Source of the DNA: Candidatus Dadabacteria bacterium UBA1144
GTDB lineage: Bacteria > Desulfobacterota_D > UBA1144
DNA: 8,243 nt
Direction: 5' to 3'
Assembly (NCBI GenBank): GCA_905181755.1
Contig: CAJIYY010000015.1
Location: 1 to 8,243, forward strand
In this document: piece after piece, positions 6,687-8,243 of the stretch
How the letters are laid out: the number at the start of each line of letters is the position of its first letter
Numbering within the stretch: position 1 is the stretch's first letter
Program-made: the position numbers and the translations under genes
The notes under the pieces: model-generated
Databases searched by the model: none
Told to the model about the DNA's origin: nothing
What the model saw: only the letters and a program-made list of their open reading frames with translations

Positions 6687-7536
6687 TTTTGATGGATCTC
6701 CTTTTTTCCTTCTTCCAGATCATAGGATTGCCATTATTTTTAAAAATGAAAGCAATAAAGAATATAGCTGTTAGCAATAAAACTATAACTCCGCCAGTTG
6801 CACCATCAATAAAATAACTTAAGTATGCCCCTGCAAATGAAGTAAGTGATCCAATTGTAACGCTCAATATGATTAATGTTGAGAATTTATTAGTTAGTAA
6901 ATATGCTGTTGCTCCGGGCGTTACAACTAAGGCTATAACTAAGAAAGCTCCTACAGTTTGAAGTGCTGCTACTGTTGACACACTAAGCAAAGTAAAAAAT
7001 AAGATTTTTATCTTATATGTGTCAATTCCAACAGATTTTGCGTGAACCTCATCAAAAAAAACAATCATAAATTCTTTCCATTTTAGAAAAAGAATTATAA
7101 AAGAGATTAACGAAACTAAAACTAACTGTAGAGTATCAAAATCTGTAATAGCTAAAACGTTACCTAAGATAATCTTCTGAACGTCAACAGAAGTTGGATT
7201 TAACGATACTATAAATAATCCTAGAGCAAAAAAGGATGTAAATATTATTCCAATAATCGCATCTTCTTTTAATTTTGTCTTCTTATTAAGGAACAACATT
7301 GTAAGTGCAGCTAGAGAGCCTGAAATAAAAGCCCCTAGAGAAAATGGTAGCCCTAAGATATATGCTCCAGCAACACCAGGGACTACGGCATGTGAAAGCG
7401 CATCTCCCATCAGAGACCAGCCTTTCAACATTAGATATGAGGAAAGAAAAGCGCAAAGACCACCAACTAAAGTGCTCATCCAAATAGCTCTATGCATATA
7501 TTCGTAGCTGAAAGGTTCTATCAGTAAATCAATCAC
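6679..7536 (-). CDS. sitC: Manganese/iron ABC importer permease, SitC-like
   Basis: This 285-residue ABC-3 family permease pairs with the SitD-like protein. Eight or so membrane segments are visible. The motif KGWSLMGDALSHAVVPGVAG (residues 38-57) holds D45 and H49. TKLKEDAIIGIIFTSFF (87-103) and SLNPTSVDVQKIILGNVLAI (111-130) are characteristic of SitC/YfeC proteins. FFDEVHAKSVGI (160-171) is the probable ATPase-coupling loop, and FIDGATGGVIVLL (242-254) is near the last membrane span. The start codon is GTG at 7536-7534; it overlaps the ATPase stop (TGA) by 4 bases as GTGA, so translation is coupled. A weak GAAGAG precedes it. The C-terminus is short and basic (KKEKRR). Confidence 0.93.
   Translation of the reverse strand: MIDLLIEPFSYEYMHRAIWMSTLVGGLCAFLSSYLMLKGWSLMGDALSHAVVPGVAGAYILGLPFSLGAFISGSLAALTMLFLNKKTKLKEDAIIGIIFTSFFALGLFIVSLNPTSVDVQKIILGNVLAITDFDTLQLVLVSLISFIILFLKWKEFMIVFFDEVHAKSVGIDTYKIKILFFTLLSVSTVAALQTVGAFLVIALVVTPGATAYLLTNKFSTLIILSVTIGSLTSFAGAYLSYFIDGATGGVIVLLLTAIFFIAFIFKNNGNPMIWKKEKRRSIKNA
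6696..6703 (-). promoter_or_regulatory. Strong Shine-Dalgarno for the SitD-like gene
   Basis: AAGGAGAT on the minus strand lies 9 bases before ATG 6686. It is inside the 3' end of the sitC-like coding region and fixes the sitD-like start. Together with the overlap it supports independent and coupled initiation. Confidence 0.75.
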
Positions 7537-8243
7537 TCTTCACTCTTATTATTTTCAGTTTTATCATAAAAGACTAAAGGTCTTTCATCATCGGTTAATA
7601 CAGTCAGACCCCTATCATCTTTGTCAGTATGTATATCTTTTCCAGGAAGAATAAATTGTCTTAGCGCTCCGCCAAAAGTTAACTCCAAATTTGATTGTGT
7701 AAAGACAATATCTGTAGGACCAGAAGCTATTATAGTTTGATTAATCAGTATGCTTTGATTGCAAAATTCAGGAACACTTCCCAAATTATGTGTCGCAATT
7801 AGCATTACTTTTCCTTCTGTTCTTAAATTCGATAACAACAAGACTATTTCTTCCTCTGATTTTACATCAATTCCCGTAAAAGGTTCATCGAGAAGAATGA
7901 CTTCACTCTTCTGTGCTAATGCTCTAGCAAGGAAAACTCTTTTCTTTTGACCACCTGATAATTCACCTATCTGACTTTTAGAATAGCCACTCATACCTAC
8001 CCTATCTAAGGACTCTTTAACTATTTTAAAATCATTTTCCTTTGGTATTCGCAACCAATTCATATGACCATATCTTCCCATCATAACTACATCTTCAACA
8101 AGAATTGGAAAATCCCAGTCAATTTCTTCGTTTTGTGGAACGTAAGCTATTAAATTTTTTTTCAATGCGGAATCAGTATCTAGACCTAACAACTTTATTG
8201 TTCCAGACTTAAGAGGTACAAAGCCCATTATAGCTTTAAATAA
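7533..8243 (-). CDS. sitB: Manganese/iron ABC importer ATPase, SitB-like (5' end outside window)
   Basis: The frame is open to the right edge and 236 C-terminal residues are visible, so the gene is partial. The first visible residues LFKAIMGFVPLKSGT follow the Walker A loop, which lies outside; the ATG at 8228 encodes the internal Met of AIMG and is not the start. Visible ABC motifs, numbered from the window edge: Q-loop Gln in AYVPQNEEIDWDFP (Q37), signature ELSGGQ (94-99), Walker B ILLDEP (116-121) and switch His in ATHNLG (H152). The C-terminal tail GGALRQFILPGKDIH followed by GLTVLTDDERPLVFYD is distinctive of SitB/YfeB-type ATPases of Mn/Fe importers and argues against a zinc ZnuC. It powers uptake across the inner membrane with the two permeases. 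A SitA-type periplasmic binding protein gene should lie further upstream, outside the window. Overlap with the sitC-like start shows one operon. Confidence 0.93.
   Translation of the reverse strand, partial: LFKAIMGFVPLKSGTIKLLGLDTDSALKKNLIAYVPQNEEIDWDFPILVEDVVMMGRYGHMNWLRIPKENDFKIVKESLDRVGMSGYSKSQIGELSGGQKKRVFLARALAQKSEVILLDEPFTGIDVKSEEEIVLLLSNLRTEGKVMLIATHNLGSVPEFCNQSILINQTIIASGPTDIVFTQSNLELTFGGALRQFILPGKDIHTDKDDRGLTVLTDDERPLVFYDKTENNKSEE

Noticed and set aside
7286..7483. Short same-strand open frame in another reading frame within the SitC-like gene
   Set aside because: It is an out-of-frame shadow inside a strongly conserved permease gene.
7759..7950. Plus-strand open frame opposite the SitB-like ATPase gene
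   Set aside because: It is antisense to the region encoding the ABC signature and Walker B motifs, with no support of its own.
7533..8228. Reading the ATPase as a complete 231-residue protein starting at the ATG at 8228
   Set aside because: It would lack Walker A. The five codons before it continue in frame as LFKAI, exactly what follows the Walker A motif in this family, so the gene simply runs off the window.

Overview
The window is AT-rich with standard codon use and short intergenic gaps, and it carries proteobacterial-type genes. This suggests a Gram-negative, low-GC proteobacterium, possibly marine. That placement is an inference from base composition and gene families; there is no rRNA or other taxonomic marker here. 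No RNA genes, insertion sequences, CRISPR arrays, origins or clear rho-independent terminators were found.

Layout: (1) 1-1881, minus strand: a large polytopic membrane protein whose 3' end lies outside the window. It looks like a GT-C-type glycosyltransferase but is not firmly assigned. (2) 1882-2068: a divergent intergenic region with weak promoter-like sequences on both strands and an imperfect hairpin just upstream of the next gene's ribosome binding site. (3) 2069-4116, plus strand: a SELENBP1/SBP56-family methanethiol oxidase (mtoX-like), then a 203-residue membrane protein with four intramembrane histidines arranged as an internal twofold repeat. (4) 4164-5364, plus strand: a hotdog (PaaI-type) thioesterase and a crotonase-fold protein that resembles delta3-delta2-enoyl-CoA isomerases. 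(5) 5407-5862, plus strand: a Fur-family metal-responsive repressor. (6) 8243-5859, minus strand: sitB-sitC-sitD-like genes for the ATPase and two permeases of a manganese/iron ABC importer. These are translationally coupled by overlapping ends, and the ATPase start lies outside the window.

The right half reads as a metal-homeostasis locus. The Fur-family regulator and the Mn/Fe importer run towards each other and their stop codons overlap, so no terminator can fit between them. The middle holds acyl-CoA chemistry (thioesterase plus isomerase) and sulfur chemistry (methanethiol to formaldehyde, hydrogen sulfide and hydrogen peroxide). The least described element is the His-containing membrane protein next to the methanethiol oxidase. 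A metal-supply or small-molecule permease role for the oxidase is a testable guess and is not shown by the sequence.
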